Source: Ga0077555 sp033764055 (GTDB lineage: Bacteria > Pseudomonadota > Alphaproteobacteria > Rhizobiales > Hyphomicrobiaceae). From it: a stretch of 64,000 nt of DNA. A model generated the notes under the pieces. It was not told the DNA's origin. It did not search any database and was given only the letters and a program-made list of their open reading frames with translations. Numbering within the stretch: position 1 is the first letter of the stretch; each line of letters opens with the position of its first letter. This document shows positions 53,572 through 63,500 of the stretch, piece after piece. The stretch is from positions 62,001 through 126,000 of the forward strand of contig JANRJI010000129.1 of NCBI GenBank assembly GCA_033764055.1. The letters run 5' to 3'. The translations under genes were made by a program, and so were the position numbers.

Positions 53572-54747
53572 ATGATGAACATTATCGAAAGAGCATCTGG
53601 CCTGGCGGCCAGCATGGTCACCGCGCTCGCGATAGGCACCGCTCTGCCGGCGGCGGCACAGCAGGTCAAGCTGCCGCAAACGCTGACGATGACGGCCTAC
53701 GATACCGGGACGTCCGGCTTCAACATCTCGGTCGCAGTCGGCAAGATGCTCAAGGAGAAATACGGTACCGACGTGCGCGTGCTGCCGGCCGGCAATGACG
53801 TCGCGCGCCTCGCCCCGCTCAAGGGCAACCGGGCCCAGGTCTCCGCCATGGGCATTGGCATCTACTTCGCTCAGGAGGGGGTGCTCGAGTTCGCCACAAA
53901 GGAGTGGGGCCCCCAGGCACTGCAACTCCTGATCGCGTCCAACGACTGCAACGGCTTGGCCATGGCGGTCGCCAAGGATACGGGCGTCAAGGAGATGAAG
54001 GATCTCAAGGGAAAGAAGATCGCCATCGTGGTCGGCTCGCCGGCCTTGACGCAGAACGCGCTCGCTCTGCTGGCGTTCGGCGGACTGACGGCTGCCGACG
54101 TCAAGCTGGTCGAGTTCGCCAGCAATGCGGCCATGTTCAAGGGGATGCTCAACAACGAGGCGGATGCAGCCGCCACCTCGACGATCAATCCGCTGGCGCG
54201 GGAGGTCGAGACCTCCCCTCGCGGCCTGGTCTGGCCAGCGACTCCGCACAGCGACGATGCCGGGTGGGCAAGGCTGCGCAAATTCGGCCCCTACTTCGCC
54301 AAGCACAAGGCAACGTGCGGTGCTGCGGGGCTGTCGCCGACGTCGCCGGTCGAATTGCCCGCTTATCCCTATCCCCTCTACATGGGCTACTCGACGCTGT
54401 CGGCCGATCTCGCCCATAGCCTGACGAAGGCGATGATCGACGGCTACGACGCCTACAAGGATGGCGCGCCCGGCGCGGCGGGTCTCGCACTCAAGGCCCA
54501 GAACCTGAAGTGGGCAGTGCCGTTCCATCCGGGCGCGGCCAAGGCGTACAAGGAAGCCGGCGTCTGGACGGATGCCGAGGAGGCCCATAACAAGGCGCTG
54601 CTCGATCGTCAGAAGGTGCTCGCCGACGCCTGGGCCGCGTTTAGCAAAGCCGATCAGCCCGCGGACAAGGAAGCCTTCCGTAAGGCCTGGATGGCGGCAC
54701 GCAAGAACGCGCTCGAGGCGGCCAAGATGAACGTCGTGTTCGAGTAG
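53572..54747 (+). CDS. TAXI-type TRAP solute-binding protein 3
   Basis: A 391-residue third paralogue. The signal peptide ends near AAAQQ, and YDTGTSGFNISVAVG and GNDVARLAPLKGN are conserved. Cys in NDCN and ATCG are kept, so all three share a possible disulfide. The ATG at 53572 has GGGAGGGG 4-5 bases upstream; a second Met follows directly. It is 59 bases after protein 2, and the permease gene starts 200 bases later. Confidence 0.92.
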   Translation: MMNIIERASGLAASMVTALAIGTALPAAAQQVKLPQTLTMTAYDTGTSGFNISVAVGKMLKEKYGTDVRVLPAGNDVARLAPLKGNRAQVSAMGIGIYFAQEGVLEFATKEWGPQALQLLIASNDCNGLAMAVAKDTGVKEMKDLKGKKIAIVVGSPALTQNALALLAFGGLTAADVKLVEFASNAAMFKGMLNNEADAAATSTINPLAREVETSPRGLVWPATPHSDDAGWARLRKFGPYFAKHKATCGAAGLSPTSPVELPAYPYPLYMGYSTLSADLAHSLTKAMIDGYDAYKDGAPGAAGLALKAQNLKWAVPFHPGAAKAYKEAGVWTDAEEAHNKALLDRQKVLADAWAAFSKADQPADKEAFRKAWMAARKNALEAAKMNVVFE

Positions 54748-54947
54748 ACGAACGCCAACGCGAGCCAGGCTCCTCGCCAGAAGGGGCCGCGCCAATCGAC
54801 GATGACCTGGCTTCGGGCCGATCATAGGGTAGGCTCACCACGAACAGCACGTAGAAGTCGGGGTCGCGTATCGACGGGTGGCCCCGGCACCTCCAAGAAA
54901 GCCGTCGATCCGCAATCAGGAAACCGCCCGATCCCGAGGCCTTGTCC

Positions 54948-57062
54948 ATGGCATCACAGCCCACTGTCACCGGCTCTGCGTCGACGGCGCCAAAGCGCAT
55001 CGAGTTCGACGATCCCCACGCACAGGCTGGGCCGCAGGAGGCGGAGGTCACGCGGGTCCGAAGGCCGACGGGCTTCTGGAGGTGGCTGCTGATCGTGCTC
55101 AGCGGCCTCACCATCCTGCTGTGCATCAATCAGCAGTTCAACCTGCGCTTCTTCGTCGGCTACACGCAGCTCAACACGGAGTATTTCTACCTGCTCATCG
55201 TGCTGATGTTGCCATTCACCTACATCCTGTTTCCAGGTAGCGAGAAGGCGTCGCTCGAGACCGTGCCCTGGTACGATGTGCTGCTGTTCGTGCTGACGGT
55301 CGTCTCGGGCGTCTATCTGATGATCCACATCCGCTCGGCGGCCGAGCTCGGCTGGGAGTTCAATGGCGCGCCGCAGGACGTGATCATCGCCGGCCTGGTC
55401 ATGTGGGCACTGCTGATGGAGGCGCTGCGACGCACCGGCGGCTGGAGCCTGCTGCTGAGCGTGCTGCCCTTCACGCTCTATCCGCTGTTCGCCGAATCCG
55501 CATGGCTCGGCCCGCTCAAGGGCACGCAATCGACGGTGGAGCAGGCGACGGCCTATCATGTGCTCTCGACCGAGAGCCTGCTCGGCATTCCGATCCAGGC
55601 CTTTGCCGACACGGTGATCGGGTTCCTGGTCTTCGGCACAGCCCTGATGCTGACCGGTGCCGGAAAGTTCTTCATCAATCTTGCATTCGCCATGTGCGGC
55701 ACCTTCCGCGGCGGCGCCGCAAAGGTCGGCATCTTCGCCTCGGGCCTGCTCGGCATGATGTCGGGCTCGATCGTCTCGAACGTGCTCACCGCAGGCACGA
55801 TGACGATCCCGACCATGAAGAAGACGGGCTTCACGCCGTCCTATGCGGGTGCCATCGAGGCTTGCGCATCGACAGGTGCCGTGCTGGCGCCGCCGGTGAT
55901 GGGCGCGACTGCCTTCGTCATCGCGCAGTTCCTCAACGTCAGCTACGCCGAGGTCGCGCTCGCCGCTGTCATCCCGGCGGTGCTCTATTATCTCGGCCTG
56001 TTCATGCAGGTCGATTCCTATGCCGCCCGGCGCGGCCTCAAAGGATTGCCTCGCGAGGAGTTGCCGAGTGCCTGGCAGACGCTGAAGGAAGGGTGGTACT
56101 ACGCGTTCGTTGTCGCGCTCCTCATCGTCATGCTGCTGCACTTCAAGCGCGAGAGCCACGCTCCCTTCTATGCGACTGCGCTCCTGATCGTGCTGAACCA
56201 GTTCTTCAACAAGGAGCACCGCTGGGGCCTCAGGTCGATCGTCAACTTCCTCGAGGTGAACGGACGTACGTTCGTCGAGCTGATCGGCATCCTGGCCGGT
56301 TGCGGTCTTCTCATCGGTGCGTTCTCGATGACGGGCGTCGTCTCGAGCCTCGCGGGCGATCTGCTGCGCCTCGCCGGTGACAATGCCTTCCTGCTGCTGT
56401 TCATGTGCGCGATCACCAGCCTCGTGCTCGGCCTCGGCCTGACGACCACCGCCTGCTACATCTTTCTGGCGGTCCTCGTCGCCCCGGCGCTCGAGAAGCT
56501 CGGCCTCAACAAGATGGCCGTGCACATGTTCATCTTCTACTGGGGCATGCTGTCGTCGATCACGCCGCCAGTGGCGATCGCCTCGTTCGCGGCAGCCGGA
56601 ATAGCAGGTGCCCCTGCGATGCGGACGGGCTGGGAGAGCATGTGGGTGGGATCGATCATCTACTTCCTGCCGTTCTTCTTCGTCATGAACCCCGCCCTCG
56701 TGCTGCAGGGAAGTGGCAGTGGGATGTACCTGGAGGCGCTGCAGTTGATGGTGGAAGCCGCCGCAGGCATCCTGCTGATCTGCGGTGGGATCCAGGGCTA
56801 TCAGGCAGGTGTCGGCGATACCCGGCACGCGGGGTGGCTCGAGTGGCCGATCCGGCTGCTGCTAATCCTGGGTGGGATGACGCTGGCCACGCCGGGCGGT
56901 GGAATCTCACCGATACCGCAGTGGGTCATGACGACCGCGGGCATCGCCATCGCGGTGCCGACGCTGCTGGTTCTCTGGATCGCGGTGAAGCGCGGTGGCC
57001 GACCGGAGTTCGTCCCGGCGAAGACGGTCTCGGCCGACGCCGCGCCGGCTGGCCGGACGTAG
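54948..57062 (+). CDS. fused TRAP transporter permease (TAXI type)
   Basis: A 704-residue inner-membrane protein joining the small (DctQ-like) and large (DctM-like) TRAP subunits, as is usual in TAXI systems. About 17 helices are present, and the DctM part includes GLLGMMSGSIVSNVLTAGTMTIP and GMLSSITPPVAIASFAAAGIAG (shown by their ends). The N-terminus has a 40-residue polar cytoplasmic lead. TRAP transporters are secondary importers that need a binding protein; three paralogous ones lie immediately upstream. The ATG at 54948 has GAGG 9 bases upstream. Confidence 0.94.
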   Translation: MASQPTVTGSASTAPKRIEFDDPHAQAGPQEAEVTRVRRPTGFWRWLLIVLSGLTILLCINQQFNLRFFVGYTQLNTEYFYLLIVLMLPFTYILFPGSEKASLETVPWYDVLLFVLTVVSGVYLMIHIRSAAELGWEFNGAPQDVIIAGLVMWALLMEALRRTGGWSLLLSVLPFTLYPLFAESAWLGPLKGTQSTVEQATAYHVLSTESLLGIPIQAFADTVIGFLVFGTALMLTGAGKFFINLAFAMCGTFRGGAAKVGIFASGLLGMMSGSIVSNVLTAGTMTIPTMKKTGFTPSYAGAIEACASTGAVLAPPVMGATAFVIAQFLNVSYAEVALAAVIPAVLYYLGLFMQVDSYAARRGLKGLPREELPSAWQTLKEGWYYAFVVALLIVMLLHFKRESHAPFYATALLIVLNQFFNKEHRWGLRSIVNFLEVNGRTFVELIGILAGCGLLIGAFSMTGVVSSLAGDLLRLAGDNAFLLLFMCAITSLVLGLGLTTTACYIFLAVLVAPALEKLGLNKMAVHMFIFYWGMLSSITPPVAIASFAAAGIAGAPAMRTGWESMWVGSIIYFLPFFFVMNPALVLQGSGSGMYLEALQLMVEAAAGILLICGGIQGYQAGVGDTRHAGWLEWPIRLLLILGGMTLATPGGGISPIPQWVMTTAGIAIAVPTLLVLWIAVKRGGRPEFVPAKTVSADAAPAGRT

Positions 57063-57443
57063 GTAGCGACGCACGGGGCTTCTGGTGCTTGCTGGCGAGC
57101 GGGCACGGGTTGCTGCCGCGCCGGATGGCGCCGCCAGGCGGGCGGCGCTCACCCAGCGCGTGCCGCTTTGAGGTCCGGCCCGCTGATACACGCATGGCCC
57201 ATCATTCGCCGTTCCGGTGTCGCGTCGCGCTCGGTCCCCGTCCGGTCCCTCCAATCGAGTGGCGGCAGGCAGGCGTCCGCCGCCCTCTCGACGGCGGGCC
57301 GGTCAGCCGTGGCCGTGGCGCCTCATGCCTCCACGCCTACGTTCGCGAGCTGTGAAAAAACTGTAGAAAGTCCCGTGACTGCAATTGATTGCCTCGCCCG
57401 GACTGCGTGTCATCCGGCAAGCCAACAAAAGCGAGTCGCGCGC
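57063..57443. other. intergenic stretch before the TipF-like gene
   Basis: No gene is supported in these 381 bases; the frame of the next gene is open through most of it but without family match. An A-rich patch at 57353-57370 (TGAAAAAACTGTAG) stands out in GC-rich DNA and could be part of a promoter. No terminator with a U-tract was seen. Confidence 0.4.
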
Positions 57444-59111
57444 ATGACAGGGTCAGCCGAAAAGTCAGCCAGCAGCAAGCGGGCCCCGCGAAGCGGAGTC
57501 GGACAGCTCGCGCTCATCCTCGCCCTGGCGGTCGCCGTAGGGGCCGGCGGCGCGGGATTGCATCTCATGCTCGATGTCGCCCCTGAGACGGCGGGCCTCG
57601 CGGTGCTGAGCTGCCTGTCGGCGCTCGTTGCAATCTATACCGTGATGCAGCGGACGAGCACGGTCGCCGCGCTGGACGCGCAGATCGAGGAGCTGAAGGC
57701 CGAGCTGGCCCACTACAAGGCGCCCTACAGCCGGCGTGGCTCCGCTCCGGCCGAGCTCACCGCGACAACGGGTGTGGGATCGCCGGTGGCCGATGCCGCG
57801 AAGGCCGAGGCATCGTCGTCTGCGCCGCGCGCGCCGTCCGCGTCGCCGAGTGCGACCGACCTGTCGCGCGCCGAGGCGGAGCCGAAAGCGGCGGCGAGCG
57901 GGACGGCATCGCCGGCTTCGAGTGCTGCAACTCCACCGCCGGCCTCGAGCACGGGCAGCCCGAGCACGCCGCCTCCTGAAGGCAGGTCGGACGGCGCTGG
58001 ACCGTTGCCCTTGCTCCCGGCGCGCCCTGCGACAGGTGGTGCCCCCTCGCCGAAGCCTCCCGGCGGGCCGCTCGTCGATGCTCCGACGATCATGCCACCT
58101 CCTTTGGCGGCGCGCAGCGGTCCACCGGCTCCGCCGTCGCCACGAGCCGGTCGGCCCGGCGAGGCCGGTCCCGCATCCACGACACGGCTCGATCTCGACA
58201 CAATGCAGAGCCTGATCGACCAGCTGGCCTCGAAACTCGACCAGCCGCTCATCGGCGAGTCCGCTCCGGGGGCACTCTCGGAGGCAGCCGCTATCATGAA
58301 GTCCGCCGCACGGCCGGCCTCATCGAGAGCGCCCGCACGCTCCGCTGCAACCCCGGTCGGTCATCTCGCACTCGTGGCCGAGGCCGTCGAGGCCAACCGC
58401 ATGGACGTCTATCTCGACCCGATTCTCGGCCTGGAAGACCGCAAGGCCCGGCACTTCGAGCTCTCCGTCAAGCTGCGCACCGGCACGGGTGAGGAGCTGG
58501 ATGGCGACGACGTAGTCGCCATGGCCTCTGGCACCGGGCTGCTGGCGCGCATCGACGCCGCCAAGCTCGCGCGGGCAGCCGAGGTTGCCGAGCGGCTCCG
58601 GTCACGCGGCCTGCGCGCGTCGTTGTTCTCGAACCTCGCCGGCGAGTCGCTGTCGGACGACAATTTCCTCGGTGCATTCGCCGACCTGTTCGACGCGGAG
58701 GAAGGCCTCGGCACCAAGCTGGTGTTGAGCTTCTCGCAGGCCGATGCGCGCACGTTCACCACCGCGCACTGGCAGGCGATCGGCTCCATGGCTGCCATCG
58801 GCCTCAGCTTTGCGCTGGAGCACGTCACCGATCTCGACATGGATTTCTCCAACCTGCGCAAGAGCGGCTTCGCGTTCGTCAAGCTCGATGCGAGCGTCTT
58901 CCTCGAGGGGCTTCCGGCCGCCGGCGGACGCATCCCCGCGGCCGACGTCTGCCGGTACTTCTCGAGCCTTGGCCTCGGACTGGTGATCGACGGCATCGTC
59001 GCCGAGAAGGACCTCGCCCGCATCATGGGCTTCGGCGTGCTTCTCGGGCAGGGCGCCCTGTTCGGCGCACCGCGCTCCGTCGAGATCGACCGCGTGAAGC
59101 GGGCGGCATGA
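57444..59111 (+). CDS. TipF-like protein with degenerate EAL domain
   Basis: A 555-residue membrane protein. Two hydrophobic helices near the N-terminus (LALILALAVAVGAGGAG and a second at about 50-70) precede a coiled-coil-like segment (DAQIEELKAELAHYK). A Pro/Ala/Ser-rich linker of about 200 residues leads to an EAL domain at about 310-550. The catalytic EAL is ELS (Glu339), and the QGxLFG end is kept (QGALFGAP). The layout matches TipF of Caulobacter, a c-di-GMP receptor that positions the flagellum without phosphodiesterase activity. No flagellar gene is in the window, so the role is inferred. Confidence 0.8.
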   Translation: MTGSAEKSASSKRAPRSGVGQLALILALAVAVGAGGAGLHLMLDVAPETAGLAVLSCLSALVAIYTVMQRTSTVAALDAQIEELKAELAHYKAPYSRRGSAPAELTATTGVGSPVADAAKAEASSSAPRAPSASPSATDLSRAEAEPKAAASGTASPASSAATPPPASSTGSPSTPPPEGRSDGAGPLPLLPARPATGGAPSPKPPGGPLVDAPTIMPPPLAARSGPPAPPSPRAGRPGEAGPASTTRLDLDTMQSLIDQLASKLDQPLIGESAPGALSEAAAIMKSAARPASSRAPARSAATPVGHLALVAEAVEANRMDVYLDPILGLEDRKARHFELSVKLRTGTGEELDGDDVVAMASGTGLLARIDAAKLARAAEVAERLRSRGLRASLFSNLAGESLSDDNFLGAFADLFDAEEGLGTKLVLSFSQADARTFTTAHWQAIGSMAAIGLSFALEHVTDLDMDFSNLRKSGFAFVKLDASVFLEGLPAAGGRIPAADVCRYFSSLGLGLVIDGIVAEKDLARIMGFGVLLGQGALFGAPRSVEIDRVKRAA

Positions 59112-59254
59112 GAGGTGCGCCCCGCCGGGCCGACCCGAATGCGACTGCGCGCAGCAAAAATCACACGCGGCTGCGGCAATGGAGGCAGGCCGCATGAGAG
59201 TCGGCCATGCATCGCGGCGTTTCGGCAGCACGTAGCGTCTGCGCATGCACAGCC

Positions 59255-59278
59255 GTTTGGGGGACGTGTCCCCCAAAC
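59255..59278. repeat. palindromic repeat, copy 1
   Basis: An 11-bp perfect inverted repeat (arm GTTTGGGGGAC) with a GT loop. The same 24 bases occur again at 59952. Translated fragments of it give the GGRVPQT-like shadow peptides often seen in Hyphomicrobiales genomes, a hint that it is a REP-like family. Confidence 0.8.
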
Positions 59279-59356
59279 CCTGTTCATTGCTCCCCGGGCT
59301 CCTGAGGCCGGATGCCTCACGACAAGCCCCGCAGTGGGGTCAGCCCACTCCTCATC

Positions 59357-59608
59357 TCACGACTTGCGGGCCGGCCTGTCGTCGCTCCGCTCATGCCGGT
59401 ATGCGTCATGCGCGTCGCGGTCGCGGCGTTCGTCGTGATCGCGCTTCGTGTCGTCTCGCGCCGCCTGCTCGCCGCGCTCGTCGTGCGATCGGTGGGACTC
59501 ACCACGCGCGTGGTGACGTGAGCGCTCGCCGGACGTGTCGCTGGCGGCCGCGGCACCTGCGAGCGAGAGAGCGAGAGCGGCTGCAGTAAGTGCGATGATC
59601 TTGCGCAT
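59357..59608 (-). CDS. small exported His/Asp/Arg-rich protein
   Basis: An 83-residue protein with a clear signal peptide (MRKIIALTAAALALSLAG, cleavage near AAAAS). The mature 58 residues are almost entirely His, Arg, Asp, Glu and Ser, with dipeptide-like HERSDDRP patterns, so the product is probably unstructured. GGAG lies about 8 bases before the ATG at 59608. I know no family; such polyampholyte proteins may bind metals or anionic polymers. It is convergent with the TipF-like gene and surrounded by repeats. Confidence 0.65.
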   Translation of the reverse strand: MRKIIALTAAALALSLAGAAAASDTSGERSRHHARGESHRSHDERGEQAARDDTKRDHDERRDRDAHDAYRHERSDDRPARKS

Positions 59609-59818
59609 GAGGATCACTCCGTTTGCCGTGCCCCGTTGTCGGGCACAAGCCCATCATGCACATCCGTGCTGTCGGCTATCTGGCTGACATTGAAAGCTTT
59701 TATCGGGCTGACACGGGGTGTCAGCCAAGGCTTTGGCGGCAGCGGTGATCACATCGTCCGGACCGGTGAGGTCGCTCCGACTTCTGACAGGAGGCCCCGT
59801 TTGGCCGTTCGCAATGAC

Positions 59819-59885
59819 CTGGAGGCCTGGAGGCTATGCCGCCCGCGGGAGGTCGAGGGTCGGCCCTCGCTTCGCGGAGCGAGCC
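59819..59885. repeat. 67-base GC-rich repeat, copy 1
   Basis: This segment begins CTGGAGGCCTGGAGGCT and ends GCTTCGCGGAGCGAGCC. By eye it matches the segment at 60025-60091 at 58 of 67 positions, without gaps. The 3' end can fold (GGCTCGC...GCGAGCC). Confidence 0.75.
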
Positions 59886-59951
59886 GGAGGCGACAACGTC
59901 TGCATTTTGTGCCGTAGGGTCGCTTCGCGAGCGGGCCACCGGCCCGCACCC

Positions 59952-59975
59952 GTTTGGGGGACGTGTCCCCCAAAC
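59952..59975. repeat. palindromic repeat, copy 2
   Basis: Identical over all 24 bases to 59255-59278, with the same orientation and similar GC-rich flanks (GC.CA.CC before it and CC after it). It lies between the two 67-base repeats. Confidence 0.8.
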
Positions 59976-60024
59976 CCCCTCCTTTTTGTCGCGAGGAGCC
60001 TGCCGCTGGCTCCCTCACGAAAAA

Positions 60025-60091
60025 CTGGAGGTCTGGAGGCTGCGCCTCCAGCGGGAGCGCGAGGGCCGGCCCTCGCTTCGCGGGGCGAGCC
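60025..60091. repeat. 67-base GC-rich repeat, copy 2
   Basis: Second copy of the segment at 59819-59885, in the same orientation, 206 bases downstream. It ends where the DNA turns AT-richer. Confidence 0.75.
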
Positions 60092-60213
60092 TCGAAATCA
60101 CAACATGGTGCGATATTCTTCAGAGCGCATAGCTCGCATATTTCTTGCAAGCCTCATATCCCGTTGCAATTATTCAGACAAGGGCATCGCCTGATCTGCA
60201 TCGGCTCAGCTAT

Positions 60214-60501
60214 CTACTTTCTGCCGGTTTCTCGATTTCGAGCCGGCGCTTCCAGATTTCCTGCTCCGTCGTTGAACGCCCTGTCAATATGACGGTCCTG
60301 AATTAGGAGCGCCAATACCGTTAGAAGAACGACACAGAGGGATCCACTCTGCCCAAGCACGTTTTGAACCAGAACAATTGTCACACACCCAGAAATGAAG
60401 ATTAGAACAATCGGATGTTTATAAGCAATCTGCAGAAGTCTCCCGATTGCTCGGGAGACTTCTGTGAGAATCGACAGAAGCTTAGCCATTGCACTTTCCA
60501 T
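60214..60501 (-). CDS. small membrane protein in a low-GC islet
   Basis: A product of about 95 residues without a family that I recognise. Helices at about 20-45 (HPIVLIFISGCVTIVLV) and 50-68 (LCVVLLTVLALLI) suggest a two-helix membrane protein, followed by a charged tail. The start may be at 60522, 60501 or 60489. The base composition is clearly lower in GC than its surroundings, which suggests recent acquisition. A 14-bp perfect hairpin lies within its N-terminal codons. It is transcribed in the same direction as nrdJ, after it. Confidence 0.5.
   Translation of the reverse strand: MESAMAKLLSILTEVSRAIGRLLQIAYKHPIVLIFISGCVTIVLVQNVLGQSGSLCVVLLTVLALLIQDRHIDRAFNDGAGNLEAPARNRETGRK
60433..60464. 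other. 14-bp perfect hairpin inside the small membrane gene
   Basis: Arms of 14 bases (CAGAAGTCTCCCGA and its complement) close a 4-base loop. The structure lies 93 bases past the nrdJ stop and inside the frame that ends at 60214. No T-tract follows on either strand, so it is not a standard terminator; it could still be a transcript-end structure. Confidence 0.6.
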
Positions 60502-60556
60502 TTCGTTGATGAGTACGCACAAACTTCCGACGTGGAAAACAACTCGAATGCGATGT

Positions 60557-63500
60557 TCACGAGCACCCGCTCGTGCCGCCGCAGGTGTCGCACTTCAAGC
60601 ACGTGCCGTTGCGCACGAGGGTGAAGTTGCCGCACTCCTGGCAGCTTTCGCCCTCGTAGCCTTTCACTTTCGCCTCGCGGCGGCGCTCGGCGATGGTGAG
60701 CGTCGTGCCGCCGCCGACCGTGATCGCTGACGTCGCGCCGATGGTGGTGCGCTCCTCGACCCGCTCGCGCACGAGCAGCGTCGTCTCGCTACGCGCCAAC
60801 TCGCGCGCGAGCTTGTGCTGCATGGCGTTGACCGAGTTGGTCTCGACCTCCGGCTCGGCCGAGAGCGCCGACGACCCGCGCACCTCGAAGCGGCGCGCCT
60901 CCGGCACGACGAAGACGTTCGGCTGCAGGCCGCGCGTCAGGCCCTTCGACACCAGACGCGCCGCCGGCATGGCGGGCGGCGTCTCGTCCTCCAGCTCCTC
61001 GTCCGAGGAGCCGAGACCGGTCTCGCCGACGATCTCACGCGGATCCACGTGCGCGAGATCGTGCCGCTCGAGATAGGACACCGCCAGCTCGCGGAAGATG
61101 TAGTCGAGGATCGACGTCGCGTTCTTGATCGCCTCGTTGCCCTGGACGAGACCGGCCGGCTCGAACCGCGTGAACGTGAAGGCGTCGACGTACTCCTCGA
61201 GCGGCACGCCGTACTGGAGGCCGAGCGAGATGGCGATGGCGAAATTGTTCATCAGCGAGCGGAAGGCGGCGCCCTCCTTGTGCATGTCGATGAAGATCTC
61301 GCCGAGCCGGCCGTCGTCGTACTCGCCGGTGCGCAGGTACACTTTGTGGCCGCCGACCGTGGCCTTCTGCGTGTAGCCCTTGCGCCGGCCGGGGAGCTTC
61401 TCGCGCTCGCGGGCCCGCTCGATGATTCGCTCGACGATGCGCTCGGCCGCCAGTGCCGCCCGGTTTCCGGCCGGCCTGTCGGCGGTGAGCTCGGCCGCGA
61501 TCTCCTCGGCCTCCACGTCGTCGTCCGAGAGGATCTGCGAGTTCAAGGGCTGCGAGAGCTTCGAGCCGTCGCGATAGAGTGCATTGGCCTTGAGAGCCAG
61601 CCGCCACGACAGCATATAGGCCGACTTGCAGTCGTCGACCGTCGCATCGTTCGGCATGTTGATGGTCTTCGAGATGGCACCCGAGATGAACGGTTGCGAC
61701 GCCGCCATCATGCGGATGTGGCTCTCGACCGACAGGAACCGCTTGCCCTTGCGGCCACACGGGTTGGCGCAATCGAAGATCGAGATGTGCTCGGCTTTCA
61801 GGTGCGGCGCGCCTTCCAGCGTCATCGCACCGCAGACGTGCTCGTTCGCCGCCTCCACGTCCTTTCTCGAGAAGCCGAGGTGGGCGAGCAGGTCGAAGCC
61901 CGGCTCGTCGAGCTTCTCCTTCGACACCTTGAGCGTCTCGACGAGGAAGGCCTCGCCGAGCGTCCACCGGTTCATGGCGAACTTGATGTCGAAGGCGCTC
62001 TTCAAGGCGCCCTCGAGCTTGTCGAGCGCGTCGGCGGTGAAGCCCTTCGTCTTCAAGGTCGCGTGATTGATGGCAGGAGACTGGCGCAGCGAGCCGTGGC
62101 CGACGGCATAGGCCTCGATCTCGGCGATCTGCGCCTCGGTGTAGCCGAGCGTACGCAGGGCCTCGGGCACGGCACGGTTGATGATCTTGAAGTAGCCGCC
62201 GCCGGCCAGCTTCTTGAATTTCACCAGGGCGAAATCGGGCTCGATGCCGGTCGTGTCGCAGTCCATGACGAGGCCGATCGTGCCGGTCGGCGCGACCACG
62301 GTCGCCTGGGCGTTGCGATATCCGTAGGCCTGTCCGAGCTCGATGGCGCGGTCCCAGGCCCGCATGGCTGCCGCGACCAGCGCGCTGTCCGTGCAGGAGG
62401 CATGATCGAGCGGCACGGGGCGCGTCGCCAGCTTCTCGTAGCCGTCGCGATGGCCGTAAGCCGCGCGGCGATGATTGCGGATCACACGCAGCATGTCGGC
62501 CGCGTTGGGCTCGTAGCCGGGAAACGGCCCGAGCTCGGACGACATCTCGGCGCTGGTCGCATAGGCGACGCCGGTCATGACGGCGGAGATGGCGCCGCAG
62601 ATGGCGCGGCCTTGCGCCGAATCGTAGCCGATGCCGGAGGCCATGAGCAGCCCGCCGATATTGGCGAAGCCGAGCCCGAGCGTGCGGTACCGGTAGGACA
62701 GCTCGGCGATCTGGCGGGACGGGAACTGGGCCATCATCACCGAGATCTCGAGCACGATGGTCCACAGCCGGCAGCAATGCTCGAACGCCGCCACGTCGAA
62801 CGTGCCATCCGGCTTGCGGAAGGTCATCAGGTTGAGCGAGGCGAGGTTGCAGGCCGTGTCGTCGAGGAACATGTACTCAGAGCACGGGTTCGACGCCCTG
62901 ATCTGGCCCGACTGCGGACAGGTATGCCAGTCGTTGATGGTCGAGTGGAACTGAATGCCGGGATCGGCCGAGGCCCAGGCGGCATGGCCGATCTTGTCCC
63001 ACAAGCCGCGTGCCTTGAGCGACTTGATCTTGCGCCCGTCGAGGCGCGCCGTCAGATGCCATTCGCCGTCGTCCCCGACGGCCTTCAGGAACTCGTCGGT
63101 GACGCGCACCGAGTTGTTCGAGTTCTGGCCGGAGACGGTGAGGTAGGCCTCGGAATCCCAGTCCGTGTCGTAGGTGGCGAAATCGATATCTTTCTGGCCC
63201 TGCCGGGCCATCTGGATCACGCGCAGGATGTAGTTCTGCGGAACGCCGTCGCGGCGTGCCTCGCGGATGGCGCGCTTCAGCGCGGGATTGCGGGCCGGAT
63301 CGAAGCAGCGCTCGTCGCGTCCGGTCTCGCTCTCGGCGTTGTCGGTGTCGCAGGTGACGATGGCCGACAGCACGGCCTTGAGGCGCTTCTGGCAGATCTT
63401 GGAGCCGGTGACGAGGGCGGCAACCTTCTGCTCCTCCTTCACCTTCCAATCGATGTAGGCCTCGATGTCCGGATGGTCGACATCGACGACGACCATCTTG

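Larger units (their letters stand above)
59609..60213. other. repeat-rich gene-free stretch
   Basis: No gene is supported. It holds two 67-base direct repeats and one copy of the 24-base palindrome, listed separately, then shifts near 60100 to lower-GC DNA. Short frames here are shadows of the repeats. Confidence 0.6.

Noticed and set aside
54954..56828. A 624-codon - strand frame across the TRAP permease
   Set aside because: Third-position GC bias explains it; the composition is Gln/Asp/Arg/His-rich and the + strand gene is certain.
59952..59995. The second palindrome followed by T's as a terminator
   Set aside because: Seven bases separate the stem from a run of five T's, and the first copy of the palindrome lacks any T-tract.
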